DNA from: Bryobacter aggregatus MPL3
GTDB lineage: Bacteria; Acidobacteriota; Terriglobia; Bryobacterales; Bryobacteraceae
DNA: 64,000 nucleotides
Assembly (NCBI RefSeq): GCF_000702445.1
Contig: NZ_JNIF01000004.1
Span: 930,001-994,000 of the forward strand
Direction: 5' to 3'
Shown: in pieces, positions 42,276-50,368 of the stretch
How positions within the stretch are numbered: the stretch's first letter is position 1
Layout of the letters: every line of letters starts with the position of its first letter
Position numbers and translations under genes: made by a program
The notes under the pieces: model-generated
Told to the model about the DNA's origin: nothing
Database searches by the model: none
Seen by the model: only the letters and a program-made list of their open reading frames with translations

Positions 42276-43010
42276 GTGACGACGAGAACAGCATTGGTGA
42301 CCGGCGCAAGCCGTGGAATTGGTTTGGCTTGTGCGAAGGCGCTGGCGAAGGCGGGCAACAAAGTGGTGCTTGCTGCGCGCAACCTGGAGAAGCTGGAAGC
42401 AGCTGCTGCGAGCATTCGCGAAGAAGGCGGGCAGGCGCTGGCGATCACGATCGATCTGTCCTCTCCTGAATCAATCCAGGAGAGCATCAAGAAGGCGATT
42501 GCCGAAGCGGGCCCGATTCACATCCTGGTGAACAACGCAGGCGTGACCAAGGATGGTCTGTCGATGCGGATGAAGATGGACGATTGGAACCAGGTGATCC
42601 AGACGAATCTGACCGGCGCCTTTGTCGCGGCGCAGGCCGTGATGTCCGGCATGATGAAGGAGCGCTGGGGCCGCATCATCAATATCGCGAGCGTGGTGGG
42701 TGAGATGGGCAATCCTGGGCAGGCGAACTATGTCGCCTCGAAGGCCGGGCTGATCGGGCTGACCAAGAGCCTGGCGCAGGAGCTTGCTTCCCGCAACATC
42801 ACGGTGAATGCGGTGACGCCCGGATTCATCGAGACCGACATGACCGCCGTGTTGAGCGACGAGCAGAAGGAACGCATCACGAGTCTGATTCCGTTGAAGC
42901 GTCTGGGCCAGGCGGACGACATCGCCGCCGCTGTGGCCTTTCTCGCGAGCGACAACGCGAGCTACATCACCGGGCACATTTTGAAGGTGAATGGCGGCAT
43001 GTACATGTAG
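42276..43010 (+). CDS. fabG: 3-oxoacyl-ACP reductase-like short-chain dehydrogenase
   Basis: 244 aa from GTG 42276, chosen because it is the first in-frame start and leaves the Rossmann motif at the usual place (ALVTGASRGIGLACAKALAK). NNAG (ILVNNAGVTKDG), the catalytic serine in INIASVVGEMGNPGQ and the YxxxK motif YVASKAG are all present, as is the PGFIETDMT segment typical of FabG. It should reduce 3-oxoacyl-ACP with NADPH in fatty-acid synthesis, though many FabG-like enzymes use other substrates and no fab genes lie nearby. Convergent with the DUF1501 gene (2 bp between stops). Confidence 0.85.
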   Translation: MTTRTALVTGASRGIGLACAKALAKAGNKVVLAARNLEKLEAAAASIREEGGQALAITIDLSSPESIQESIKKAIAEAGPIHILVNNAGVTKDGLSMRMKMDDWNQVIQTNLTGAFVAAQAVMSGMMKERWGRIINIASVVGEMGNPGQANYVASKAGLIGLTKSLAQELASRNITVNAVTPGFIETDMTAVLSDEQKERITSLIPLKRLGQADDIAAAVAFLASDNASYITGHILKVNGGMYM

Positions 43011-43012
43011 GG

Positions 43013-44401
43013 CTAGGCCTTACGCTTTTCGCCCCAGAGTTCCGGTACCATCGTCTCGCCGCCGACGATGGTGGGCCGCTCGGCTCGCCCGTTGTGCATG
43101 TAGGTGAGCCGTTTGTGATCGAGGCCCATCAGCCAGAGAATCGAAGCGTGGATGTCGTGGACATGCGAGGCTTTTTCCACAGCCCGCAAGCCAATCTCAT
43201 CGGTGGCGCCGATGGTTTGGCCGCCTTGAACGCCTCCACCAGCAAAGAACATCGTGAAGCCCCAGGGGTTGTGATCGCGGCCATCGCCCTTCTCATTGAA
43301 CGGCGTGCGGCCGAATTCCCCGCCCCACACAATCAGCGTGTCGTTGAGCATGCCGCGGCGCTTGAGATCGGTGAGGAGCCCGGCAATCGGCTTGTCCGAG
43401 GCCTTGCACCATCTGCCGTGATTGCCTTCGATATTGTTGTGCGCGTCCCAGCCGCTGCCCGAGCCGCAGTAGAGTTCGACAAAGCGGACGCCGCGCTCGA
43501 CCAGACGGCGCGCCAGCAGACAGTTGCGGCCAAAGGTTGCTGTTGCCGCCTCGTCCAGACCGTAGAGCGATTTGGTCTCTTCGCTCTCCCGGCTGAGATC
43601 GACCGCCTCTGGGCCCGCGGCCTGCATCTTGTAGGCCAGCTCGTAGCTTTTCAAGCGCGCATCCAGTTCTGAGTCTTCCTGCTTGTCCGCACTCCAGTTT
43701 TGATTCAGTTGCGAGAGGAAATCGAGCTTGCTGCGCTGGCGTTCGGGCGTCTGTCCGAGGCCCAGTTTTGTGTTCAGGATCGGCGTGTCACCCTGGCGGA
43801 ACAGCGTCCCCTGGTGCGTCGCCGGAAGAAAACCGGCAGACCAGTTCTTCGTGTTGCCAAGCGGATCTCTGTCGTCGATCAACACGGTAAAGGTGGGCAG
43901 ATTCGTGTTGGCGCTGCCCAGGCCATAGTTGATCCAGGCCCCCATGCTGGGGCGGCCGGCGAGAATATCGCCCGTGTTCATCTGGCAGACGCTGCCGACG
44001 TGATTTAAGCCGTCGGCAACACAACTACGGACAATCGCCAGGTCGTCGGCATGGTTGGCGATGTGCGGATACCAGTCGCTGACCCAGGTGCCGCTTTGGC
44101 CATACTGCTTCCACTTGCGTGGTGAGCCGAGCAGCGAGTTGTTGCCGGTGCCCATCGCGGTGATGAGCTTGCCAAAGCTAGCTGGCATAGGTTGCCCGTG
44201 CAACTCATTGAGCTTCGGCTTCGGGTCAAACAGATCGATGTGGCTGGGCCCGCCTTCCATAAACAGGAAGATGACGGCCTTCGCCTTGGGCGTGTGGTGG
44301 GGCTTGGGATTCTGTTCCGCCGCGAGCATCGAAGAGAAGGCCATCGCAGCCAATCCGCTTCCACCTTGCATCAGGAATTGCCGGCGCTTGTGCAGTGACA
44401 T
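43013..44401 (-). CDS. DUF1501 protein with Tat signal
   Basis: 462 aa. The leader MSLHKRRQFLMQGGSGLAAM carries the twin arginines; the body matches the copy at 4832-6208 in order: VIFLFMEGGPSHIDLFDPKP, RGVRFVELYCGSGSG, WGGEFGRTPFNEKGDGRDHN and WLMGLDHKRLTYMHNGRAER. Same sulfatase-like fold, function not established. It is the last gene of an operon with the NHL and PSCyt2/DUF1553 genes (14 bp gap). Confidence 0.9.
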   Translation of the reverse strand: MSLHKRRQFLMQGGSGLAAMAFSSMLAAEQNPKPHHTPKAKAVIFLFMEGGPSHIDLFDPKPKLNELHGQPMPASFGKLITAMGTGNNSLLGSPRKWKQYGQSGTWVSDWYPHIANHADDLAIVRSCVADGLNHVGSVCQMNTGDILAGRPSMGAWINYGLGSANTNLPTFTVLIDDRDPLGNTKNWSAGFLPATHQGTLFRQGDTPILNTKLGLGQTPERQRSKLDFLSQLNQNWSADKQEDSELDARLKSYELAYKMQAAGPEAVDLSRESEETKSLYGLDEAATATFGRNCLLARRLVERGVRFVELYCGSGSGWDAHNNIEGNHGRWCKASDKPIAGLLTDLKRRGMLNDTLIVWGGEFGRTPFNEKGDGRDHNPWGFTMFFAGGGVQGGQTIGATDEIGLRAVEKASHVHDIHASILWLMGLDHKRLTYMHNGRAERPTIVGGETMVPELWGEKRKA

Positions 44402-44415
44402 TCAGGATCCCTTCT

Positions 44416-46587
44416 CTAGTTGATATACAGAAACTCGTTGGAGCTCAGGAGCGTGTGGCAGAGATCTTCGAGCGCAGCTTCCGGGCTGCCTGCGATCTTC
44501 TCCTGCTTCGCGAGGAAGCTGGCCGCCTGGTCCAGTTCTTCGGGCTTGGGAGTCCGTGAATATACGATGCGAATGGCGCGCTCGGCCTTGCCTCGGGTGT
44601 CGATGCCGCGATCGTTTTCGACGCGTGAAGCCAGCGATTTCGCCCATTGCTGGATCAGCTTTCCGTTCATCAACTCCAAGGCCTGATCGGGCGTCACCGT
44701 CGTTTGCCTCCGGGCGCAACTCTCGTGCGTGTCGGGCATGTCGAAGCTCTGGAACATCGGGTAGCGCAGGTTGCGCCGCACAAAGATGTAGACGCTGCGG
44801 CGATTGCTCGCCTCGTCATCGGCAGCGGAGTTCCATAGCTTATAACCCTTGGGCATCGCGCCGTCCGGCAGGGGCGGGAAGATGCCGGGGCCTCCCATCC
44901 TGGCATTCAAGAGCCCACTCACCGAGAGCATGGAATCGCGAATCGACTCGCCTTCCAGGCGCCGCCGCGAGTACTTCCACAGCAGCTTATTATCGGGGTC
45001 GATCTTCGCCGCATCAACACGGCTGGTGGAGCTCTGCTGGTAGGTGGCGCTCACTAGAATCCGCTTGTGCAGCTTCTTGATGCTCCAGTTGTCATCCTGG
45101 GTGAAACGGCTGGTAAGCCAATCGAGAAGCTCCTTGTGCGAGGGGCGTTCGCCCATCACTCCAAAGTCGCTGGGCGTGCCAACGATGCCACGGCCGAAGT
45201 GATAATGCCAGACACGGTTCACCATCACGCGGGTCGAAAGCGGATTGTCCGCACTGGCCAGCCAGTTGGCGAGCGCGCTGCGGCGTCCTGTCGAGTTGGC
45301 GGTGGGCTGGACCTTGGCATTGCCGGGGTCGATGATGCTGAGGAAGCCGGGTTGCACTTCCTCCATCTGGCCGTCCCAGGCGCCGCCACGCAGCACATAG
45401 GTCTTGGGGGCCGTATTCGAGCCATCGATCATGGTCTGCACCGTTTGCAGGGGCTCTGGCTGCAAGGAATCGAAGCCTTTCAATTCCTGATCGAGAACGC
45501 GGTAACGAGCGGCTTTTTCGCCCTTCAGCTTTGCTGCAATTTCTGCGTTGGTGAACTGCACCTGCGGCACTGCCTTGTGGAACATCATCCACTGGTCGGG
45601 AGTGCGATCTTCGGGCTTCATGGTGAGGATGCCTTGGATCTCTTCGGGAAAGCGTTCCAGGCGTTCCTTGTAAAACGCATCGCGAGCGGGTTGCAACAGG
45701 CTTTCCATCTCTGTGCGGATCTTCAGCGTCGCCTCTTCCCACTTTGCCCGCTGTGCTTTGTAGGCAGCTTGCTTTTCCGGAGGATCGAGAACGACACCTT
45801 CCTCGATTCTGGTGTTGACGAAGAAACTCTGCAGCCGGTAGTAATCCTTGTGCAGGATGGGGTCGAACTTGTGATCGTGGCAGCGCGCGCAAGCTACCGT
45901 CACTCCGAGAAAGGCATAGCCCACGGCATCGGTGATGTCGTTCAGTTGTTCCTGCCGGCGCAGGCGGATGTGCGCTGCATTGTACTCGTCGGGAAAGTGG
46001 CGGTTGAAGGACACGCCGATGAGCGCTTCCTGATTGCCGGGGTACAACTCGTCGCCCGCAATCTGCTCCTTGACGAAGCGGTTGTAAGGCTTGTCGGCAT
46101 TGAAGCTTTGGATGACATAGTCACGATAGCGCCACACATCGGGGCGCGTATCATCGGCCTTGAATCCATCGGAATCGGCATAGCGCGCAATGTCCAGCCA
46201 GTGCCGGGCCCAGCGCTCTCCATAGCCGGGCGAGGCGAGCAGGCGGTCGATGACCTTTTCCCAGGCCTGTGATGACGAGTCGTCGAGAAAGCGCTGCACT
46301 TCTTCCGGGGTTGGGGGGACACCTGTGAGGTCCAGGGTGGCGCGGCGGAGCAGAGTGGCTTTGTCCGCAGCAGGATTCGGACTGAGGCCTTTTGCCTCCA
46401 GCTTTTCCAGTACGAAGGCATCGATTTCGTTCTTCGCCCAGCCCTGTGTTTTCACAATGGGCAGCGGTGCTTTTGCAAGCGGTTGGATTGCCCACCAGCG
46501 CTTTTGCATGACCGTGAATGTTCTCGTCTCTTCTGCCGCAGTGAGAAGCAGCAATCCACTGAAAACAATCCAGATCAGCAATTTCAC
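44416..46587 (-). CDS. DUF1549/DUF1553 protein lacking the PSCyt1 heme domain
   Basis: 723 aa from GTG 46587. After a signal peptide (MKLLIWIVFSGLLLLTAAEE) the sequence goes directly into the DUF1549 entry (RWWAIQPLAKAPLPIV, WAKNEIDAFVLEKLEAKGLS), so the N-terminal heme c domain of the other two copies in the window is missing. The internal motif CARCHDHKFDPILHKDYY in DUF1549 is kept, and DUF1553 follows (RVMVNRVWHYHFGRGIVGTP). It lies 4 bp behind the NHL-repeat gene and 14 bp before DUF1501. The upstream NHL protein may take over the role of the missing domain; that is speculation. Confidence 0.9.
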   Translation of the reverse strand: MKLLIWIVFSGLLLLTAAEETRTFTVMQKRWWAIQPLAKAPLPIVKTQGWAKNEIDAFVLEKLEAKGLSPNPAADKATLLRRATLDLTGVPPTPEEVQRFLDDSSSQAWEKVIDRLLASPGYGERWARHWLDIARYADSDGFKADDTRPDVWRYRDYVIQSFNADKPYNRFVKEQIAGDELYPGNQEALIGVSFNRHFPDEYNAAHIRLRRQEQLNDITDAVGYAFLGVTVACARCHDHKFDPILHKDYYRLQSFFVNTRIEEGVVLDPPEKQAAYKAQRAKWEEATLKIRTEMESLLQPARDAFYKERLERFPEEIQGILTMKPEDRTPDQWMMFHKAVPQVQFTNAEIAAKLKGEKAARYRVLDQELKGFDSLQPEPLQTVQTMIDGSNTAPKTYVLRGGAWDGQMEEVQPGFLSIIDPGNAKVQPTANSTGRRSALANWLASADNPLSTRVMVNRVWHYHFGRGIVGTPSDFGVMGERPSHKELLDWLTSRFTQDDNWSIKKLHKRILVSATYQQSSTSRVDAAKIDPDNKLLWKYSRRRLEGESIRDSMLSVSGLLNARMGGPGIFPPLPDGAMPKGYKLWNSAADDEASNRRSVYIFVRRNLRYPMFQSFDMPDTHESCARRQTTVTPDQALELMNGKLIQQWAKSLASRVENDRGIDTRGKAERAIRIVYSRTPKPEELDQAASFLAKQEKIAGSPEAALEDLCHTLLSSNEFLYIN

Positions 46588-46591
46588 GCCA

Positions 46592-47602
46592 TTATCTTAA
46601 TGCAATTTGCATCCGGCGGATACGGTGTGCCTCGCTGTCGGCGATGTAGAGAACTCCCTTTCGATCGACGAAAACGCCGTGAGGCCGGTTCATCTTGCAC
46701 TGCAAGGGATCGCCATCCGGCCCGTCGCCTTTTTCGCCTGTCCCGGCCACCCGGGTCAAGGTGCCCTTCTTCAGGTTGAAGCGCTGCACGGCGTGGTTCT
46801 CCGTGTCCGCAATGAACAGATTCTGCTTTGGGCCGGCAGAGATGCCCTTGGGCCCATTCATCCCCGTGCTGGCCAACAGATGGTAAGTGCCATGCTTCGG
46901 GTCCACTTCATACAATGCGTTGCCCTGGCGCTTGATGATGTAGAGCTTGCCGTCGGCAGCAACTTCGATCGCGCGCGGAGCGAGCAGCGGTGTGTCGAAG
47001 GTCTTGGCGCCTTCGACTGGATCCTTCTTCTGCCCATTGCCGAGGTAGGTTTCGATGAGGCCGGATTTCAGATCAATGCGGCGCACGCGGTCGTTGCCAA
47101 TGTCGCAGATGAGCAGACGGCCTGCGTGGTCAAAGACGATGCTATGTGGCTGGCGCAGGCTAGCCTTTACAGCGTAGCCGCCATCACCGCTAAAGCCGGC
47201 TTTGCCGGTTCCGGCAATGGTGCGGATGAATCCGGATTTCTTGTCGACCCGGCGAATTACATGATTGGTCATGTCGGCAAAGAACAGATTGCCTTTTGTG
47301 TCAAAACGTACCTCATAGGGTTGGTCAATTTCGGCCTTGGTTGCAAGATTGCCATCGCCGGAATTACCCTTCACGCCGGTGCCGACGACAATCGAGGTCT
47401 TGCGTGTTTTAAGATCCATGCGCCGGATGACGTGGCCATCGATGTCGCACCAATACAGCGCGCGGTCTGGACCGATCGTCAGGCCATAGGGATTGTTCAC
47501 CTGCGTATCGCTCAAGCCCGGCTTGCCGTCTCCAATCAGCGTCTCGATCTTCTGCGCAGAAGCGGTGGCGAGCAGGGTGAGGAGGAGGAAGAAGGTCTTC
47601 AT
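46592..47602 (-). CDS. Exported NHL-repeat beta-propeller protein
   Basis: 336 aa from ATG 47602, giving signal peptide MKTFFLLLTLLATASAQ. Six NHL-type blades follow, each with a pattern such as NNPYGLTIGPDRALYWCDID, GHVIRRMDLKTRKTSIVVGT, PYEVRFDTKGNLFFADMTNH and HGVFVDRKGVLYIADSEAHR. The repeat G(T/I)GxxGxxGDGG is frequent (IAGTGKAGFSGDGGYAVKAS), as in many NHL proteins of Acidobacteriota. Such propellers bind proteins or ligands; no enzymatic residues are recognised. First gene of the three-gene operon with DUF1549/DUF1553 and DUF1501. Confidence 0.85.
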   Translation of the reverse strand: MKTFFLLLTLLATASAQKIETLIGDGKPGLSDTQVNNPYGLTIGPDRALYWCDIDGHVIRRMDLKTRKTSIVVGTGVKGNSGDGNLATKAEIDQPYEVRFDTKGNLFFADMTNHVIRRVDKKSGFIRTIAGTGKAGFSGDGGYAVKASLRQPHSIVFDHAGRLLICDIGNDRVRRIDLKSGLIETYLGNGQKKDPVEGAKTFDTPLLAPRAIEVAADGKLYIIKRQGNALYEVDPKHGTYHLLASTGMNGPKGISAGPKQNLFIADTENHAVQRFNLKKGTLTRVAGTGEKGDGPDGDPLQCKMNRPHGVFVDRKGVLYIADSEAHRIRRMQIALR

Positions 47603-47682
47603 CGTTTGTCCAATTGTGCAACAGGATTCAACTGCTGAAACCGGAACAACATTTTTGCGTCCAACCGGACAGGAGGCAATCG

Positions 47683-48093
47683 ATGACCAAACAGATCCTC
47701 GTCCTGACGCTGTTGGCGAGCACGGCGGCATTTGCGCAATATGGCCGCTACCCGAATCGGGGTGGCTACGGTTATGGTCCGAGTAATCCTTACTCGAGTA
47801 GCCAGCGCTTTATTGATGGCATTCAAAATGACTTGCAGCGCATTGGACAACGCGCTGCGTGGGACGGCTGGGCGCGCCGGCAATTTAGCGACGCTGTGAA
47901 TAACCTTGAGCGCTTTCAGGCCAACGCCTCGCGAGGCAAGTTTGACAACGGGCGCCTCGATCAGGCAATCGACAATTTGAATCGCCTGCTTACGGCGCGG
48001 GAGTTGTATCCGCAAGACAAGCAACGCATTGCTTTTCATCGCGACCAACTCCGCACCTTCCGGGCCAATCGAGGCATTCCGCCCCGCTATTGA
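47683..48093 (+). CDS. Small secreted hypothetical protein, Gly/Tyr-rich N-terminus
   Basis: 136 aa from ATG 47683, set by a full AGGAGG ribosome-binding site (47671-47676) 6 nt upstream, one of the few classical ones here. Signal peptide MTKQILVLTLLASTAAFAQ, then a Gly/Tyr-rich stretch (YGRYPNRGGYGYGPSNPYSS) and a helical domain (SQRFIDGIQNDLQRIGQRAA; NLERFQANASRGKFDNGRLD). Fold resembles small periplasmic helical proteins; family not recognised. An intrinsic terminator follows inside the 3' end of the convergent gene. Confidence 0.75.
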   Translation: MTKQILVLTLLASTAAFAQYGRYPNRGGYGYGPSNPYSSSQRFIDGIQNDLQRIGQRAAWDGWARRQFSDAVNNLERFQANASRGKFDNGRLDQAIDNLNRLLTARELYPQDKQRIAFHRDQLRTFRANRGIPPRY

Positions 48094-48105
48094 CCTGCTC
48101 CCAAT

Positions 48106-48759
48106 TTAAGACTTCCTCACACCCGGTTTCTTCCATGGAGCCGGGCTTTTTTTCGGAGTGCTTGCGGGGCGCGGCGGCAGCTTGGGAGCAGCGATTTCGC
48201 GCCACTCCCCTGGCTGCAGGCCTTTCAGATTCAATTCACCAGAGGCGACACGGATCAGCCGTAACGTGGGCAGGCCCACGGCGGCGGTCATCCGCCGCAC
48301 TTGGCGATTGCGGCCCTCTGTCAGCGTGATCTCCAGCCAACTGGTTGGAATCGCAGCGCGGAAACGTACCGGTACATTGCGCGGCGGCAGCGTGGCGACG
48401 TCTTCCTCAGACAAGAGCCGCGCCTGAGCAGGCTTGCTGGTGTAATCCTGGACCGCGACTCCTGCCCTCAGCTTGGCAATTGCTTCCTCGCTGGCCTCCC
48501 CTTCTACTTGCACCCAGTAGGTCCGGGAATGTCCGAAGCGTGGATCGGTCCAGCGATGCTGCAACTCTCCATCGTTGGTGAGCAGGACCAGCCCTTCGCT
48601 ATCCCAATCGAGACGGCCTACGGGATATACGTTCGGGACATCAATGTACTTGGCGAGCGTTTCATGGACACTCCCAGGCTCCGGCGTAAACTGCGTGAGA
48701 ACCCCATATGGCTTCCAAAACAGCAGATACCGCATGCGGTTCACACGCAGGGTTGTCAT
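48106..48759 (-). CDS. RsuA/RluE-family pseudouridine synthase
   Basis: 217 aa. No S4 domain; the catalytic core starts at once (MRYLLFWKPYGVLTQF). The signature with the catalytic aspartate is VYPVGRLDWDSEGLVLLTND, and ITLTEGRNRQVRRMTAAVGL is the second conserved block. RluE (modifies 23S U2457 in E. coli) is the closest class, based on the missing S4 domain and KPYGVL start. The last 25 residues (KLPPRPASTPKKSPAPWKKP) are a basic tail encoded over the opposite strand's terminator. End of a four-gene minus operon starting with ggt. Confidence 0.85.
   Translation of the reverse strand: MTTLRVNRMRYLLFWKPYGVLTQFTPEPGSVHETLAKYIDVPNVYPVGRLDWDSEGLVLLTNDGELQHRWTDPRFGHSRTYWVQVEGEASEEAIAKLRAGVAVQDYTSKPAQARLLSEEDVATLPPRNVPVRFRAAIPTSWLEITLTEGRNRQVRRMTAAVGLPTLRLIRVASGELNLKGLQPGEWREIAAPKLPPRPASTPKKSPAPWKKPGVRKS
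48122..48153 (+). terminator. Intrinsic terminator lying inside the convergent pseudouridine synthase gene
   Basis: CCCGG (48122-48126) pairs with CCGGG (48141-48145), extendable by one or two weaker pairs, and is followed by C and T7 (48147-48153). It is placed 30 nt after the stop at 48093 and lies within the last 45 codons of the minus-strand gene. Confidence 0.65.
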
Positions 48760-48762
48760 CGC

Positions 48763-49677
48763 TTAACCGACAAACGCATTCAGGTAATTGCGGCTGATCT
48801 GGAGGCTGCGTTTGCGTGCCTCGAGGGTGCCTTCATAGGCGCGGTCTTCCACTTCGATGGCGAGCGGACCGTCATACACCTCCGCCAGCGCGCCGAGGAA
48901 CTGGCCCCAGTTCACGTCGCCCATGCCGGGGAGCTTCGGCGTGTGGTACTCGTTCGGGTGGGCAAGCAGCCCCACCTCATTGAGACGGTCGCGATCGAGA
49001 CGAGCGTCCTTGGCGTGCATGTGGTGCAGGCGATCTTTGAACTCGCGCAGCACTTTGACATAGTCCATGCCCTGCCACACGAAATGACTCGGATCAAAGT
49101 TCAAGCCGAAGTTGGAGCTGGGAATATCGTTGAACATCCGGCGCCAGATCACCGGCGTGGTGGCAAGATTCTTGCCGCCGGGCCATTCGTCCTTTGAGAA
49201 GGACATCGGGCAATTCTCGATTCCCACCTTCACGCCGTGGTCGTCGGCAAAGTCGATGAGCGGCTTCCAGGTGGCGAGGAAGCGTGGCCAGTTGTCTTCG
49301 ACGCTCTTGGTCCAGTCACGGCCGACAAAGGTGTTGACCACTCCAATGCCCAGCAGCTTTGAGGCTTGGATCACGGCCTTAATGTGATCGACATAAACCT
49401 TAGCTTCCGCCTCGTCGGGCGTCAGCGGATTGGGGTAATAGCCCAGACCGCTGATGGCGACTCCGGTCTTTGCCGTCAGGTCCTGTACCCGCTTGGCGGC
49501 ATCGGCATCAAAGCCAACGACGTCAATATGGGTGACGCCGGCATAGCGGCGTTCGGCCTTGCCTTTGGGCCAGCACATCACCTCGACGCAGCGAAATTTC
49601 TCTTCGCTGGCAAAGGTCAATACTTCTTCAAGAGTGAGATCGGGAAGGATCGCGGATACAAAGCCAAGTTGCAGCAT
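48763..49677 (-). CDS. Sugar phosphate isomerase/epimerase (xylose isomerase-like TIM barrel)
   Basis: 304 aa of the AP endonuclease family 2 superfamily: [75 protein letters not shown] and the metal-binding E in [11 protein letters not shown]. Conserved Glu/Asp/His metal ligands appear intact. These enzymes isomerise or epimerise sugars or sugar-like compounds (IolE/IolI, hydroxypyruvate isomerase). The substrate is not predictable. It sits 16 bp after the DUF218 gene and 3 bp before the pseudouridine synthase gene. Confidence 0.88.
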   Translation of the reverse strand: MLQLGFVSAILPDLTLEEVLTFASEEKFRCVEVMCWPKGKAERRYAGVTHIDVVGFDADAAKRVQDLTAKTGVAISGLGYYPNPLTPDEAEAKVYVDHIKAVIQASKLLGIGVVNTFVGRDWTKSVEDNWPRFLATWKPLIDFADDHGVKVGIENCPMSFSKDEWPGGKNLATTPVIWRRMFNDIPSSNFGLNFDPSHFVWQGMDYVKVLREFKDRLHHMHAKDARLDRDRLNEVGLLAHPNEYHTPKLPGMGDVNWGQFLGALAEVYDGPLAIEVEDRAYEGTLEARKRSLQISRNYLNAFVG

Positions 49678-49693
49678 GATTGGTTCTCTTCCA

Positions 49694-50368
49694 TCAAAAC
49701 ATATGCCAGGGCTTGTCTACGGAAAACCATTCCGGACAACTCGTCCGATAGCCATGCTGGCGGCGGAACGGATTGCGTTCTGACTTCTTGGCCTGGAACT
49801 CGGGACCCAGGCTGTAGGGATCTGCCAGGTACTGGGCACGCGCTTTTTCTTCAGCTCGCTGTGCCTGTGATAGATCCTCAGGATCATTCGGACCAATGTA
49901 GCGGAAGCGCTCGCGAGGCCAACCAATGGCCTGCCGGTGCAGATTCTCAAAGCGTTGCTGCTTAAAGGCCCAACTGACGAGGGTCACGTGTTCCGGATCT
50001 TGTCCCCGGACCTCCCGGTAACGGCAAATGCCAAAAAGCAGATTCTCAAAGCTGTCCCGCGCAAACTCTTCGAGGTAGCTGCGCTGGGCAACCTCAGGAT
50101 GTCCAAACCATTGCAGATGCTCCGCCAGCAGCCAATAGCTGAGGCTCTCGCTCCGCGGACCAGCATCCCGGCGCGTGGCCCCTCCCGAGAAGATCAAAAT
50201 CGACTGGGGATCTGCTGCCGCTTCTGTCACCGCACGCCGGATGTGTTCGACATACTTTGGCGGTTCTCCGCGCTGGAAATCGAGCAGATGCCAGGCCTTA
50301 TCGTCTTGATAATTGCTCAGGTCCCGCACAATGGCGTGACCCGCAACCAGGATCGCTGTCGAACTCAA
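49694..50368 (-). CDS. DUF218/YdcF-like protein
   Basis: 224 aa from a TTG at 50368 that overlaps the ggt stop (TTGA). DUF218 hallmarks: [13 protein letters not shown] at the start, [20 protein letters not shown] in the middle and the [18 protein letters not shown] segment with conserved acidic and asparagine residues. The family (YdcF, SanA, ElyC, fungal relatives) is linked to cell envelope integrity in bacteria; YdcF binds SAM, but activity is unclear. No signal peptide or membrane helix here, unlike SanA/ElyC, and the length fits the soluble fungal-like branch. Confidence 0.8.
   Translation of the reverse strand: MSSTAILVAGHAIVRDLSNYQDDKAWHLLDFQRGEPPKYVEHIRRAVTEAAADPQSILIFSGGATRRDAGPRSESLSYWLLAEHLQWFGHPEVAQRSYLEEFARDSFENLLFGICRYREVRGQDPEHVTLVSWAFKQQRFENLHRQAIGWPRERFRYIGPNDPEDLSQAQRAEEKARAQYLADPYSLGPEFQAKKSERNPFRRQHGYRTSCPEWFSVDKPWHMF

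Noticed and set aside
45067-46272. 401-codon open frame on the plus strand
   Set aside because: Antisense to the DUF1549/DUF1553 gene, which has full-length homology and motifs. Similar long antisense frames at 46607-47638 and 55916-56989 were dropped for the same reason.
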